Shown piece by piece: positions 32,172-39,964 of a DNA stretch of 40,078 nucleotides; position 1 is the stretch's first letter, and each line of letters begins with the position of its first letter. Made by a program: the position numbers and the translations under genes. The stretch lies in the IMG/VR virus record IMGVR_UViG_3300026473_000726, positions 1-40,078 of that record. One strand, given 5' to 3'. The DNA comes from a virus. The notes below the pieces were generated by a model. The model worked only from the letters and a program-made list of their open reading frames with translations. It was not told the origin of the DNA and did not search any database.

Positions 32172-33488
32172 TCAGCGAGCGCCCAGTTGGACAAAGGGCG
32201 ACATGGTCGTGTTGCCCTTGGCGGGGGTGATCGGCGCAGCGATCTTGGATTGGCCATCCATGCGGAACGTCGTGCGGAAAGCCGTGAGGTCCGCATCGAA
32301 GTACAGGTGCATGGAAGTGGCCGTCTGCATGCCACCCGCCTTGGTGATGGTCTGGTAGTACGACAGGTCCGCCAGGAGCACATCGCCTGCAGAGGAGAAG
32401 GTGTTGGCGTGCTGGGAGACGATCACCGGGCGGCCGAGCAGCGTGCCGTAGGGCGAGACCTGAATGCCACCCGGGTTCATGCCGGTGGGCAGATAGATCG
32501 GGTAGTTGCCCAGGGTCAGCGTGAAAAGCGCCGGGAGCACGTCGTTGTTGACGATCCAGACCGACTTGCCGAACGAGCCAGGGGGCAAGCGCGAGATCAT
32601 CTTGGCCAGGTTCTGAGCCAAGAGCGTCTGCGTGGCCTGACCCGATTCCTTGGCCACGGTCACCGTGGTGGCGTTGCTCATGCAGCCCACCGGCAGGCCA
32701 GTGCCCGAGCCGAACAGGATCGACTCGTTGGTCTTCCAGCGAATGGAGGTGGCGATCTTGTCGGGCAGGTAGGTCGACAGGGCATTGGTGTCGTCCAGCA
32801 ACTCGTCGGTCACCGGCACCAGGGCCATGAGCTTTTTGAGGCGCAGGGTCGACAGGCCCAGCACCGGCTTGGTACCGATGGCAGAAGCTGCTTCACCCTG
32901 CCAGTAGGCACGGATGCCGTTGGTACCCCAGGGCGTGGTCTCGTCTTTGGGGAAGGCCATGGTGTTGCCCGTGATCTCCACGTTGTCGGTCATGGGCAGC
33001 AGGGAGTCCTCGCCCAAAGACAACTGGAAGATTTCCTGGGCGAACTGAGGCGGCACCAGAAAGCCGCCGTCCTGGGCCGAGCCTTCATTGCCGAAGGTTG
33101 CAGGCGCCACAGCGTTTCGGCCCGAGCCGATCAGCAGGCGCTCATCGATGGTGCTGCCTGCGTTTTGCGCCTGGCGCACGGTCTTGAGGAAGTCGCCCAC
33201 GCTCTTGAAGCCATGTTTGGGGTCAGACGCAGCGTTGTCCACCACCGTGATCACGGAAGCCGTGGTCAGTTGAGAGGGGTGGTTCATCTGCGCCTCTTCG
33301 GCAATCAGGGCAGCCTCTCGATCAATGGCGGCTGAAGTTGCTTCGATCTTGGCCTTGAGGGCTTCGAAGGCTGCGACTTCTTCGTCGTTCATGTCGCGCT
33401 GCTCGGAGGCAGCGATGTCGGTCAGGGCGCGTGCGTCCTTGACCAGGGTGGCTTTGCGAGCTTGAAGCTCACGCAATTGCTTGCTCAT
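32172..33488 (-). CDS. Major capsid protein (HK97 fold)
   Basis: A 438-residue HK97-type capsid protein. Residues 1-75 form a charged coiled coil (RELQARKATLVKDARALTD; EEVAAFEALKAKIEATSAAI), the scaffolding delta domain that the prohead protease is expected to remove. The rest includes GGFLVPPQFAQEIFQLSLGE, FPKDETTPWGTNGIRAYW, LVPVTDELLDDTNALSTYLP and GTGLPVGCMSN, typical of the fold. The start at 33488 (MSKQLREL) has GGAG upstream; the longer open frame runs into a block of hairpins and is not coding. It is preceded by a terminator-like hairpin and two further hairpins, possibly controlling its message. Confidence 0.93.
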   Translation of the reverse strand: MSKQLRELQARKATLVKDARALTDIAASEQRDMNDEEVAAFEALKAKIEATSAAIDREAALIAEEAQMNHPSQLTTASVITVVDNAASDPKHGFKSVGDFLKTVRQAQNAGSTIDERLLIGSGRNAVAPATFGNEGSAQDGGFLVPPQFAQEIFQLSLGEDSLLPMTDNVEITGNTMAFPKDETTPWGTNGIRAYWQGEAASAIGTKPVLGLSTLRLKKLMALVPVTDELLDDTNALSTYLPDKIATSIRWKTNESILFGSGTGLPVGCMSNATTVTVAKESGQATQTLLAQNLAKMISRLPPGSFGKSVWIVNNDVLPALFTLTLGNYPIYLPTGMNPGGIQVSPYGTLLGRPVIVSQHANTFSSAGDVLLADLSYYQTITKAGGMQTATSMHLYFDADLTAFRTTFRMDGQSKIAAPITPAKGNTTMSPFVQLGAR

Positions 33489-33507
33489 TGGTTTATCTCC
33501 AGAAATG

Positions 33508-33541
33508 AAAAAGCCGCCTGGTCGAAATGACTCAAGGCGGC
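33508..33541 (-). terminator. Terminator-like hairpin just before the capsid gene
   Basis: On the - strand GCCGCCT (33535-33541) pairs with AGGCGGC (33513-33519) over a 15-base loop, followed by five T. It ends about 20 bases upstream of the capsid ATG. It may be an attenuator or a 3'-end that protects the protease message. Confidence 0.6.
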
Positions 33542-33552
33542 GACAGGGATCA

Positions 33553-33597
33553 CGACCAACGGGTCGCAGGGGGGCGCAGCCCTCAACGGAGGGCTGC
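33553..33597. repeat. Two tandem AACG-loop hairpins between protease and capsid genes
   Basis: CGACC-AACG-GGTCG (33553-33566) and GCAGCCCTC-AACG-GAGGGCTGC (33576-33597, nine perfect base pairs). Both have the same 4-base loop sequence. They lie in the 137-base protease-capsid gap with no ORF. RNA processing or stabilising structures are likely. Confidence 0.65.
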
Positions 33598-33625
33598 AAG
33601 GGAAGGGGTTGAAATCAGACCAGCA

Positions 33626-34567
33626 TCAAACCAGTGCGAGAGCGTCCCGCGCCTGTTTCAGGCGGGATTGGCTTTTCTGAGACTGGCCGCGAACGGCGTT
33701 GCTTGTGACCTTGGCCTGCATGCGGGCCAGAACATCGTCAAAGGATGCGATGCCATCGACCATGCGCTGCGCCAAGGCGGCATCAGATCCAAGCACCCGG
33801 CCTTCGCCCATGCCGTTTCGGACATCTTCGACCGACACGCCCCGGCCGACAGCCACAGCCTGGATGAAGGCGTTGTAGTAGTCGTCCACACGAGACTGCA
33901 TGAAGGCTTGGGCCTCGGGATCCAGCGGCACATAGGGGTTGCCCTCGACCTTGAACTTGCCAGCCGAGACCAGGGTGGTTTTGACGCCCTCTTCTTCCAG
34001 CGCTTTCGAATAGTCAAAGTGCGCCTGCCACACGCCAATGGAGCCCACCTCACCGCCAGGGGTAACGTAGAACTCACTGGCCGAGCAGCCAATCCAGTAA
34101 GCCGCCGAGGCAGCCAGGCTGTTGGCCACGGCCACCACGGGTTTCTGGGCTCGTGCCTTGACGATCTCCGAGGCCAGTTCGGCCACGCCATAAACGCTGC
34201 CGCCAGGGCTGTCGATGTCGATCATGATCTGGCCCACCGTGTCGTCGGCCAGGACCTGGCGCAAGGCCGAGGTGAATTGCTGGGTGCTGGTGCTGCCGGG
34301 GCCGGAGATGTCATCGACCATGTTGCCCCGCTGGGTGACAACTCCATACAGTGGCAGCACGGCAATGCCAGAGCCCGCATTGGCCGCAGCCATCTGTTTA
34401 CGGGTATCACGTAGCACCCGCTCCGACTGGATCTGGAACATGGCCTCATCAGTTGGAGGCTCGCCCGCTGACCAGCGGGTCAAGACGCCTGCCATGGCCT
34501 GCAGCCGCTCGGGCATCAGGGCCCACGGGGTGGTCAAAAATTCGGAGAGCAGAAGTTGTCTGTTCAT
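33626..34567 (-). CDS. Prohead protease, S49 (SppA-like) family
   Basis: A 313-residue ClpP/SppA-fold serine peptidase that matures the capsid. Seen: IDIDSPGGSVYGVAELASEI, the nucleophile in SLAASAAYWIG (Ser154) and the general base lysine in SAGKFKVEGNPY (K204 or K206). These are the Ser-Lys dyad features of the S49 family used by lambda C-like phages. The C-terminal part is helical. The start overlaps the portal stop as ATGA. The capsid delta domain downstream is the expected substrate. Confidence 0.9.
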   Translation of the reverse strand: MNRQLLLSEFLTTPWALMPERLQAMAGVLTRWSAGEPPTDEAMFQIQSERVLRDTRKQMAAANAGSGIAVLPLYGVVTQRGNMVDDISGPGSTSTQQFTSALRQVLADDTVGQIMIDIDSPGGSVYGVAELASEIVKARAQKPVVAVANSLAASAAYWIGCSASEFYVTPGGEVGSIGVWQAHFDYSKALEEEGVKTTLVSAGKFKVEGNPYVPLDPEAQAFMQSRVDDYYNAFIQAVAVGRGVSVEDVRNGMGEGRVLGSDAALAQRMVDGIASFDDVLARMQAKVTSNAVRGQSQKSQSRLKQARDALALV

Positions 34568-36048
34568 TTGTGTATTCCCAATTGAATGAGGGACCGGGAC
34601 AGCGCCGGTTCATCCTCGAGTGATGGAGCGCCCTGCGCCCAGTCCTCAACTACCGATAGAGGCAGGCTGAAGGTCTGGGCGATCAGGTTGATTTCGTTGG
34701 AGCCCAAAGCGCCTTTTTTGCAGATGCGACGGGCCAGTCTCTGGGCGTTGGACTCGACCAGCTTTCGCAGGCGTAAGCTCAACTGCTCATCTGGTTCAGG
34801 ACTGGCATCGGTGCCGGAATCCTGAGATTCGATTTCCGCGTCTTCTGCGTCATCCTCTTCGACCATGTTCAGCGGCCGAAGCGGTTGATCGAGCCCTGCG
34901 ATCGGGTTGAGGTTTTCTGAGATGCGGGCCTCGTTGCGGGTGAGCCAGCCGTTCTGGATGCCGCTTTGGTAGTAAGCCGAGCGGCTGGCCGCATCCCCTC
35001 GCATGAGGTTGGCAAAGTCAAACTCGATTTCCAGCGCATCACCATCTGGGAGCAGGTCAGCTTCGATGGATGCCTCCCAACGCTCCGCCCAGGGCGTCAT
35101 GGTGTGCATGACGAATTCAAGGCTTTGCTGCTCGATGTTGGAGAACGTCGCCCGGTCCAGATCCGCAATCATGTGTGGTGGCACTCTGAACAATCGGGCG
35201 ATGTCCGTGATCTGGAACTTGCGCAGCTCCAAGAACTGGGCGTCCTTGTTCGTGACGCCCACCTCGTGAAACTTCATACCGTTCTCAAGCACCAGGACCT
35301 TGCCCCGGTTCGAACCAGACTGCGCTGCCTGATAGGACTCGCGAAACACCCGCTTGGCTTCCGGGTCCTTGAAGGTGCCAGGGAACTCGATCCAGCCCCC
35401 CGTGGGTTTGGCATCGTTGGAGAAGAACCTGGCCCCATAGTCCTGCGCAGCCAGGGCCATGCCCAGGCTTTCTCGCGAGAGATCAATGGGGCTCAGGCCA
35501 ATCAGCCCATCCGAAGACAGCCCCCTCAGATGCCAGACCTCCCCACGAGGCAGGACGATCTCGGAGCCAGCCTGATCCCGGATGCGGTAGCGGTAGTCGC
35601 CTGAGGACAGCAGCTCCATGCGCACCCGGTCAGGGTGAATCGGGATCAGCTCGGTGATCTCACCCCGGCTGTTGGCCAGTATCTGGCAGAAGGCGTTCCC
35701 CCTCAAGGCCAGATGACCCTGAAGCATTTCGCGCCACTCGAATGGGTTCTGGTACCGGTTGGGCCGTTTGCCCAGCAACTGGTAGAGCCAGTGGTCCGTC
35801 ACCCGGTCCTTGCCCCCGTCCTTGCGGGGTCGGTAGACAACGAGAGGGAGTGACGCCATGGTCTCCGAGAGGATGCGCACGCAGGCGTAGACCGCAGCCA
35901 GGCGCATGGCCGAATCGGCCGAGACACGCATGCCCGAGATACTTCGAGCCGAAACAGGCTCGAAATAGAAGTCTCCCCAGGGTGAGCGATCACTTTGGAC
36001 TCCAATCCTGGAAGCTCTGAAGCGGTCAAAGAAATTGAAAAGTCCCAT
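34564..36048 (-). CDS. Portal protein (HK97 family)
   Basis: A 494-residue portal that forms the dodecameric DNA gate at one capsid vertex. Family sequence: AVYACVRILSETMASLPLVVY, HWLYQLLGKRPNRYQNPFEW, then GNAFCQILANSRGEITEL, IADLDRATFSNIEQQSLEFV and GWLTRNEARISENLNPIAG. The acidic C-terminal region (EEDDAEDAEIESQDSG) is variable. It begins 4 bases after the terminase stop. Confidence 0.93.
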   Translation of the reverse strand: MGLFNFFDRFRASRIGVQSDRSPWGDFYFEPVSARSISGMRVSADSAMRLAAVYACVRILSETMASLPLVVYRPRKDGGKDRVTDHWLYQLLGKRPNRYQNPFEWREMLQGHLALRGNAFCQILANSRGEITELIPIHPDRVRMELLSSGDYRYRIRDQAGSEIVLPRGEVWHLRGLSSDGLIGLSPIDLSRESLGMALAAQDYGARFFSNDAKPTGGWIEFPGTFKDPEAKRVFRESYQAAQSGSNRGKVLVLENGMKFHEVGVTNKDAQFLELRKFQITDIARLFRVPPHMIADLDRATFSNIEQQSLEFVMHTMTPWAERWEASIEADLLPDGDALEIEFDFANLMRGDAASRSAYYQSGIQNGWLTRNEARISENLNPIAGLDQPLRPLNMVEEDDAEDAEIESQDSGTDASPEPDEQLSLRLRKLVESNAQRLARRICKKGALGSNEINLIAQTFSLPLSVVEDWAQGAPSLEDEPALSRSLIQLGIHK

Positions 36049-36052
36049 GACG

Positions 36053-37759
36053 TCAGAGCACCATCAACTCGTAGTCGGATCCCAGCACCACCGATTCGCC
36101 CGGTTTGATCGCCCGTGAAAGGGCCATGATCAGTGCAACGATGCCGTCTATCTTGTTTTCTGGTCTTTCCTTCCTTGGATAGATGTTGTCTTTGACGTCC
36201 GTGTGGGCAACCACGTTGCTCGCCATCCAGGCGAACACCGGGTCGCCGTCATGAACGAGCTTCTTTTGCAGGACCAAGGCCTCAAGCGTCTTCATGGGCT
36301 CGCTGAAGTTCAGCACCGTGGGGCGCACTTCGATCATGGGCAGGCCCTCGGACAACATGCGCGTGGACAGTTGCGTGGCCTGGAACGGGTCAAAGGCCAC
36401 GGCTTGCACTGAAAACCGCGACGAGATGTCCAGCAAATCGGCTTCGATCCAGCTGAAATCGATCACGTTGCCTGGCGTCACCGACAGGCGTCCCGTGTGG
36501 GCCCAGCCCTCGTATTGGCTGTTGCCCGCCGCATGGACCGTGTCCTCAGGCAGGTAGTACTTACCAAACACCGCATATGCGTCTGGTGTGTCAGGGTGCT
36601 CAAAAACCATGACGAGCGCCGCAATGTCCGTCTTGCTGGCTAGGTCCAGACCGAGCCAGCAGGGCTGGCCCAGGAACTGATCGAGCTCGAGATCGGGGTT
36701 GGCACTGGCATCCCAGGACCGCATGTCCATCCAGGCCGTATCTGCACTCACCCACTCGTTGAGGTGTTTGGTCTTGAAGTTGTTGACCGCGCTGGGCAAC
36801 TGCATGGCCTTGGCCTGCAGGGGCACCAGGATCTCCTCGCGCACCGAGATGCCCCAATTGGGGTTGGCTTTGATGAGAGAGTCCTTGGCGGCCCAGTCAT
36901 CCCCTTCATCGAGCCCGTAGATGATCCCGAACTGGGAGTCGTCTTCGAACACCCGGTTGAGCAGCTTGGTGACAAAGCTTCGGACCTCGTAGCAGATGCC
37001 CGATCGGTTGCTGCCAGCCGTGGTGATCACCCACAGCAGTGAGTTGTCCCGCTTGCCGGTACCGGTTTCCACAACGTCATAGACCGTTCGGGTCTTGTGG
37101 GCGTGCAACTCGTCGATGCAGCCGAAGTGGATGTTCAGGCCGTCGAGCGTGGAGCCTTCTGCAGAGAGCGCTTCGAACTTGGAGCCGGTTTGCAAAACAT
37201 GCATGTTGTGCGCCCCGACGTTCACGGCAAAACGGTTCCGAAACCCTGGGCTCAGGCGAGCCATGGTCTGGGCATCGCCAAAGACGATCCGTGCCTGATC
37301 GCGGGTGGTGGCCAGCGAGTACACCTCAGCGCCGCCCTCGCGGTCGGCTGCCAGCATGTAAAGACCTACTGCCGAGGACAGGGTGGACTTGGCGTTACCC
37401 CGAGGCACCTCGATGTAAGAACGCCTGAAGCGGCGCTTGCCGTCTGATTTGACCCACCCAAAGACCGTGGACAGGATGAACACCTGCCAGGGCTCCAGAA
37501 CAATCATCTTGCTGGCCAGTGGGCCTTTGACGTGGGGCAGTCGCTCAATGAAGGCGCAAAGGTTGTCCGCTGGCCTGTAGGGCCTGCCATAGCGGTCAAG
37601 CAGTTCCGGGTTGAACTGGAACAGGCTGCTCTTGCGCTTGAAGCGGATCAGGTCATCGAGCTGGCGTTTGCAGGCTTTCTGGACCCACTCGCAGGTCAGG
37701 ATCTGGTGGGAGACAACGCGCTCGGCATATTGTTTGGCGCTCGCGGCGTATGTGCTCAT
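36053..37759 (-). CDS. Terminase large subunit (TerL)
   Basis: A 568-residue packaging motor. The N-terminal ATPase has Walker A in YIEVPRGNAKSTLSSA (residues 119-126) and Walker B FGCIDELHAH (D216, E217), with coupling motif VITTAGSNRSG. The C-terminal RNase H-like nuclease has the first acidic residue in GLDLASKTDIAALVMV (D372). It packages DNA into the prohead and cuts concatemers. It lies 16 bases after TerS, and the whole order TerS-TerL-portal-protease-capsid is canonical for HK97-like phages. Confidence 0.94.
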   Translation of the reverse strand: MSTYAASAKQYAERVVSHQILTCEWVQKACKRQLDDLIRFKRKSSLFQFNPELLDRYGRPYRPADNLCAFIERLPHVKGPLASKMIVLEPWQVFILSTVFGWVKSDGKRRFRRSYIEVPRGNAKSTLSSAVGLYMLAADREGGAEVYSLATTRDQARIVFGDAQTMARLSPGFRNRFAVNVGAHNMHVLQTGSKFEALSAEGSTLDGLNIHFGCIDELHAHKTRTVYDVVETGTGKRDNSLLWVITTAGSNRSGICYEVRSFVTKLLNRVFEDDSQFGIIYGLDEGDDWAAKDSLIKANPNWGISVREEILVPLQAKAMQLPSAVNNFKTKHLNEWVSADTAWMDMRSWDASANPDLELDQFLGQPCWLGLDLASKTDIAALVMVFEHPDTPDAYAVFGKYYLPEDTVHAAGNSQYEGWAHTGRLSVTPGNVIDFSWIEADLLDISSRFSVQAVAFDPFQATQLSTRMLSEGLPMIEVRPTVLNFSEPMKTLEALVLQKKLVHDGDPVFAWMASNVVAHTDVKDNIYPRKERPENKIDGIVALIMALSRAIKPGESVVLGSDYELMVL

Positions 37760-37775
37760 CCTGTGTCCCTTTGGG

Positions 37776-38237
37776 TCAACCCACGATGTCCTCCCAGAGA
37801 TCGAGCTCCTCGCCCGGGCGTTCGTTTGGAATGGAGATGCGCGAGCGAGATGCCGGGGTGAATCCCATCTCGATCGCAGCTTTGGTCATGATTTGGGCCT
37901 GCTTGTTGGCAATGGCCAGGTAAGGCGACTGCATGGGCACGCCGCTGTGGGGCGCCTTCACCAGAAGCCCCGTCTTGCCGATGCCTGCCTGGGCCTGCCG
38001 GTACAGATCAGCCGCACAAGCCCAGATCTCCAGCACGGACATGTCCAGCTTGCGGATCAGCGTGGGCGGGGCGCATTCCAGCGCGTAGCGCCAGGCGGCT
38101 TTGGCACCTTCTGGCATGTAGTCCGGAGGCTCGACCAGCAAGCCCTCAGGGATGGGCTCGTGGTAGTTGGTCCGGCATGGCTGCAAGGTCCCTTTGATCT
38201 GCTTGACTTGAGTCGGCAGTGGCTTGCGTCCACCCAT
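37776..38237 (-). CDS. Terminase small subunit (P27 family)
   Basis: A 153-residue P27-type small terminase. Conserved start GGRKPLPTQVKQIKGTLQP; then PPDYMPEGAKAAWRYAL and LEIWACAADLYRQAQAGI. A C-terminal SPYLAIANKQAQIMTKAAIEMGF segment (given here as SPYLAIANKQAQIM and AAIEMGF) is also family-typical. It recognises the packaging site and loads TerL. It is the first gene of the - strand packaging block apart from HNH. Confidence 0.9.
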   Translation of the reverse strand: MGGRKPLPTQVKQIKGTLQPCRTNYHEPIPEGLLVEPPDYMPEGAKAAWRYALECAPPTLIRKLDMSVLEIWACAADLYRQAQAGIGKTGLLVKAPHSGVPMQSPYLAIANKQAQIMTKAAIEMGFTPASRSRISIPNERPGEELDLWEDIVG

Positions 38238-38401
38238 AAATCACCCGCTTGGTTTGATGTTCATCTGATGCACTGCCTTTGCTGCAGGCTTTGGGGGATA
38301 CCCCCCCTTGTTCAATTTGCACGCACAAAAATTTGCGCAGGCCAACGCATCTTGGGCGGCAGTCTGTAGAGATTCATCCCCCCTACCCCCTCAGGACGGG
38401 G
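38238..38401. other. Non-coding gap between HNH and terS; possible cos region
   Basis: 164 bases with no supported ORF. They hold a tight inverted repeat GGGGG-ATA-CCCCC (38293-38305), C-rich stretches near 38378-38392 and an AAAAATTTGCGC segment. In phages with HNH-TerS-TerL order, the packaging (cos) site is often beside these genes, so this is the best candidate location. No overhang sequence can be assigned. Confidence 0.35.
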
Positions 38402-38770
38402 TCACTGGCGCGAGGACGCGGTCTCTGAGGCGGTCTTCGCGTTGTGACAGGGCACGCACAGGCTCTGCAGGTTCGCTCGCTCAAAGCGCTCACCGCCTTC
38501 TTTGACTGGGACGATGTGGTCAACGACCTTGGCCGGTTGCAACAGCCCCTTGGCCTGGCACCTGCAGCAAAGCGGGTTATCCCGTAGCACTGCTGCACGG
38601 GTGTTGCGCCACCTGGCCGATTGATTGAAGCCCAGCTCCGTATCAAAACCTCTGCGCGCGCGGCCGTATTCACGGTGCACTTTCGACTGGTGATTGGTGC
38701 AGTACCCAGGCACGTTGAGCACCTGTGCGCAACCTGGGTATCGGCATGGAGTAGGCGCACTTCGCGGCAT
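38402..38770 (-). CDS. HNH endonuclease
   Basis: A 122-residue HNH nuclease adjacent to the terminase genes. The N-terminal zinc-like cysteines are in CRYPGCAQVLNVPGYCTNHQ. The nuclease core includes CCRCQAKG and VDHIVPVKEGG, then LQSLCVPCHNAKT with the HNH residues and metal-binding cysteines. Such HNH proteins next to TerS/TerL are known to help cos cleavage and packaging in HK97-like phages. The start at 38770 is chosen for the complete zinc motif. Confidence 0.9.
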   Translation of the reverse strand: MPRSAPTPCRYPGCAQVLNVPGYCTNHQSKVHREYGRARRGFDTELGFNQSARWRNTRAAVLRDNPLCCRCQAKGLLQPAKVVDHIVPVKEGGERFERANLQSLCVPCHNAKTASETASSRQ

Positions 38771-38877
38771 CTCAATCGTCTTTCAAGGAATAAGCGACAG
38801 CTTCAAAAATTGACTTGGCTTCACCTTGATTCAGAGCGTCAATCCATCACATTGGATGAACGAAAGGAACCAAGCCA
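38771..38877. promoter_or_regulatory. Divergent intergenic region between late and accessory genes
   Basis: 107 bases separate the leftward packaging genes from the rightward small genes, so promoters in both directions are expected. On the + strand AAGGA lies upstream of the ATG at 38878. A TTGACT hexamer is present near 38811 but has no good -10 partner. No operator is identified. Confidence 0.3.
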
Positions 38878-39084
38878 ATGAAACAAAACAAGGACCTGAA
38901 CAAGCTGCTGGAGCAGATCGCTCTGAAACATTTCTTTATCGAAACGCTGGAGACACAGCACAGCGATCGCCTGGACTTCCACGACGTCTCGGTCTGGGCC
39001 GTCAAGAGCGCACTGGAGGCTGCTTACGCCGCAGGGAACGAAGCAGGAAAAAACACATCAACAACATCGAAAGACAAACAATGA
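38878..39084 (+). CDS. DUF6900-like small protein
   Basis: 68 residues. It contains LLEQIALKHFFIETLETQHS, then DRLDFHDVSVWAVKSALEAAY, a pattern I associate with the DUF6900 family of small phage/plasmid proteins of unknown function. All-helical prediction, charged C-terminal tail. ATG at 38878 with AAGGA upstream; the stop overlaps the next gene as ATGA. Likely an accessory regulator or host-interaction protein, function unknown. Confidence 0.75.
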   Translation: MKQNKDLNKLLEQIALKHFFIETLETQHSDRLDFHDVSVWAVKSALEAAYAAGNEAGKNTSTTSKDKQ

Positions 39085-39524
39085 AACTCACGGACACCCA
39101 ACGCGCTCTGCTCGAAGCGGCTGCGCAGCATCCACAAAAGAAACTGACCAACTTCCCCGACACCCTCAAGGGCGGGGCTCGCATCAAGGTGCTGAGCTCG
39201 ATGCACAACGCAGAACTCATCGAGCCAAGCGCCGCAGAGCCTGAGGTGTACGTGGCCACATCCACAGGGCTACAGGCGATTGGCATCACGAATCAAGCGC
39301 TGCGCGCCAAACGCGAAGGCACCAAGCAAGCCATACTGATTGAGCTTCTCACTCGCGCAGAAGGTGCGACACTGCCCCAGATGACCGAGGCCACAGGTTG
39401 GCAGGTCCACACGGTGCGAGGCGCCATGGCGGGCGCCCTCAAGAAGAAGCTGGGCCTGGAGATCACCTCGGACAAGCCAGTCGGCGCAGACCGCATCTAC
39501 CGAATCACCAACCAAGCTGCCTGA
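39081..39524 (+). CDS. DUF3489-like winged-helix protein
   Basis: A 147-residue protein with two halves. The first (KLTDTQRALLEAAAQHPQKK) is helix-turn-helix-like. The second (KQAILIELLTRAEGATLPQM, then TGWQVHTVRGAMAGALKKKL and RIYRI) matches the DUF3489 winged-helix domain. Such proteins probably bind DNA and occur in prophages and mobile islands. The start at 39081 overlaps the previous stop (ATGA), indicating a two-gene operon with the DUF6900-like gene. A longer in-frame extension upstream is less likely. Confidence 0.82.
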   Translation: MKLTDTQRALLEAAAQHPQKKLTNFPDTLKGGARIKVLSSMHNAELIEPSAAEPEVYVATSTGLQAIGITNQALRAKREGTKQAILIELLTRAEGATLPQMTEATGWQVHTVRGAMAGALKKKLGLEITSDKPVGADRIYRITNQAA

Positions 39525-39531
39525 GGCTCAC

Positions 39532-39891
39532 ATGAGAACCATGACCATCACGATTGAACGCAAGCCCCTGACCATCCATTTTGATGGCAAGGACATGCAA
39601 GTCGAAGAGCTCGGCATCCGTCTGCCCTTTGGCCGCAAGCCAGCGACCATGAGCGAGATCGCTGGCAGCGAAGACTGCACCGTCTACATCACCGAAACTC
39701 GCGAGATGGAGCCAGCAGAGTTCGACAGCTTTGCAGTGAACCTGCTCCAGTCTCGCGATTGGCTCAATGGCAAGGGCGGCTATTACGGAGATGGCAGGCT
39801 GTGTGTCGAAGTGCATGCACCCGGTCGCCCTTACCTCTTCATCGATCCCTCTGGGTCGAACTACGGCCGCTATTGCGCACGCCTTGGCTGA
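39532..39891 (+). CDS. Phage protein of unknown function
   Basis: 119 residues, not recognised. Beta-rich N terminus (TMTITIERKPLTIHFDGKDM), then ITETREMEPAEFDSFAVNLL and a C-terminal RPYLFIDPSGSNYGRYCAR. No membrane segment or catalytic motif. It follows the DUF3489-like gene by 7 bases and is probably in the same operon. Codon use and composition resemble the neighbouring phage genes. Confidence 0.7.
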   Translation: MRTMTITIERKPLTIHFDGKDMQVEELGIRLPFGRKPATMSEIAGSEDCTVYITETREMEPAEFDSFAVNLLQSRDWLNGKGGYYGDGRLCVEVHAPGRPYLFIDPSGSNYGRYCARLG

Positions 39892-39964
39892 TCAGTCTCC
39901 GCGAAGCGACAGATAAAAAAGATTTGATGAATCGCTTTACTTCATCCCCAAGTAGAGCAATGGA

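Larger units (their letters stand above)
11921..39891. mobile_element. Lambda/HK97-type siphovirus prophage, late region plus small accessory genes
   Basis: A continuous run of phage genes. From right to left on the - strand come packaging, head, connector, tail, host-specificity, tail-fibre, fibre-modification and lysis genes in canonical order, with no visible frame damage in the structural genes. Three small + strand genes at 38878-39891 are of phage type. Integrase, repressor and replication genes are not visible and must lie beyond the right edge or be missing. Exact ends are unknown; the left edge is probably in 11731-11920, and on the right an IS110 element follows 39891. Confidence 0.8.

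Noticed and set aside
33489-33599. N-terminal extension of the capsid protein (37 more codons in frame)
   Set aside because: It runs through stable hairpins, and a strong ribosome site marks the start at 33488.
38293-38305. G-quadruplex element
   Set aside because: Only one G run on each strand at this site; a simple inverted repeat explains it.
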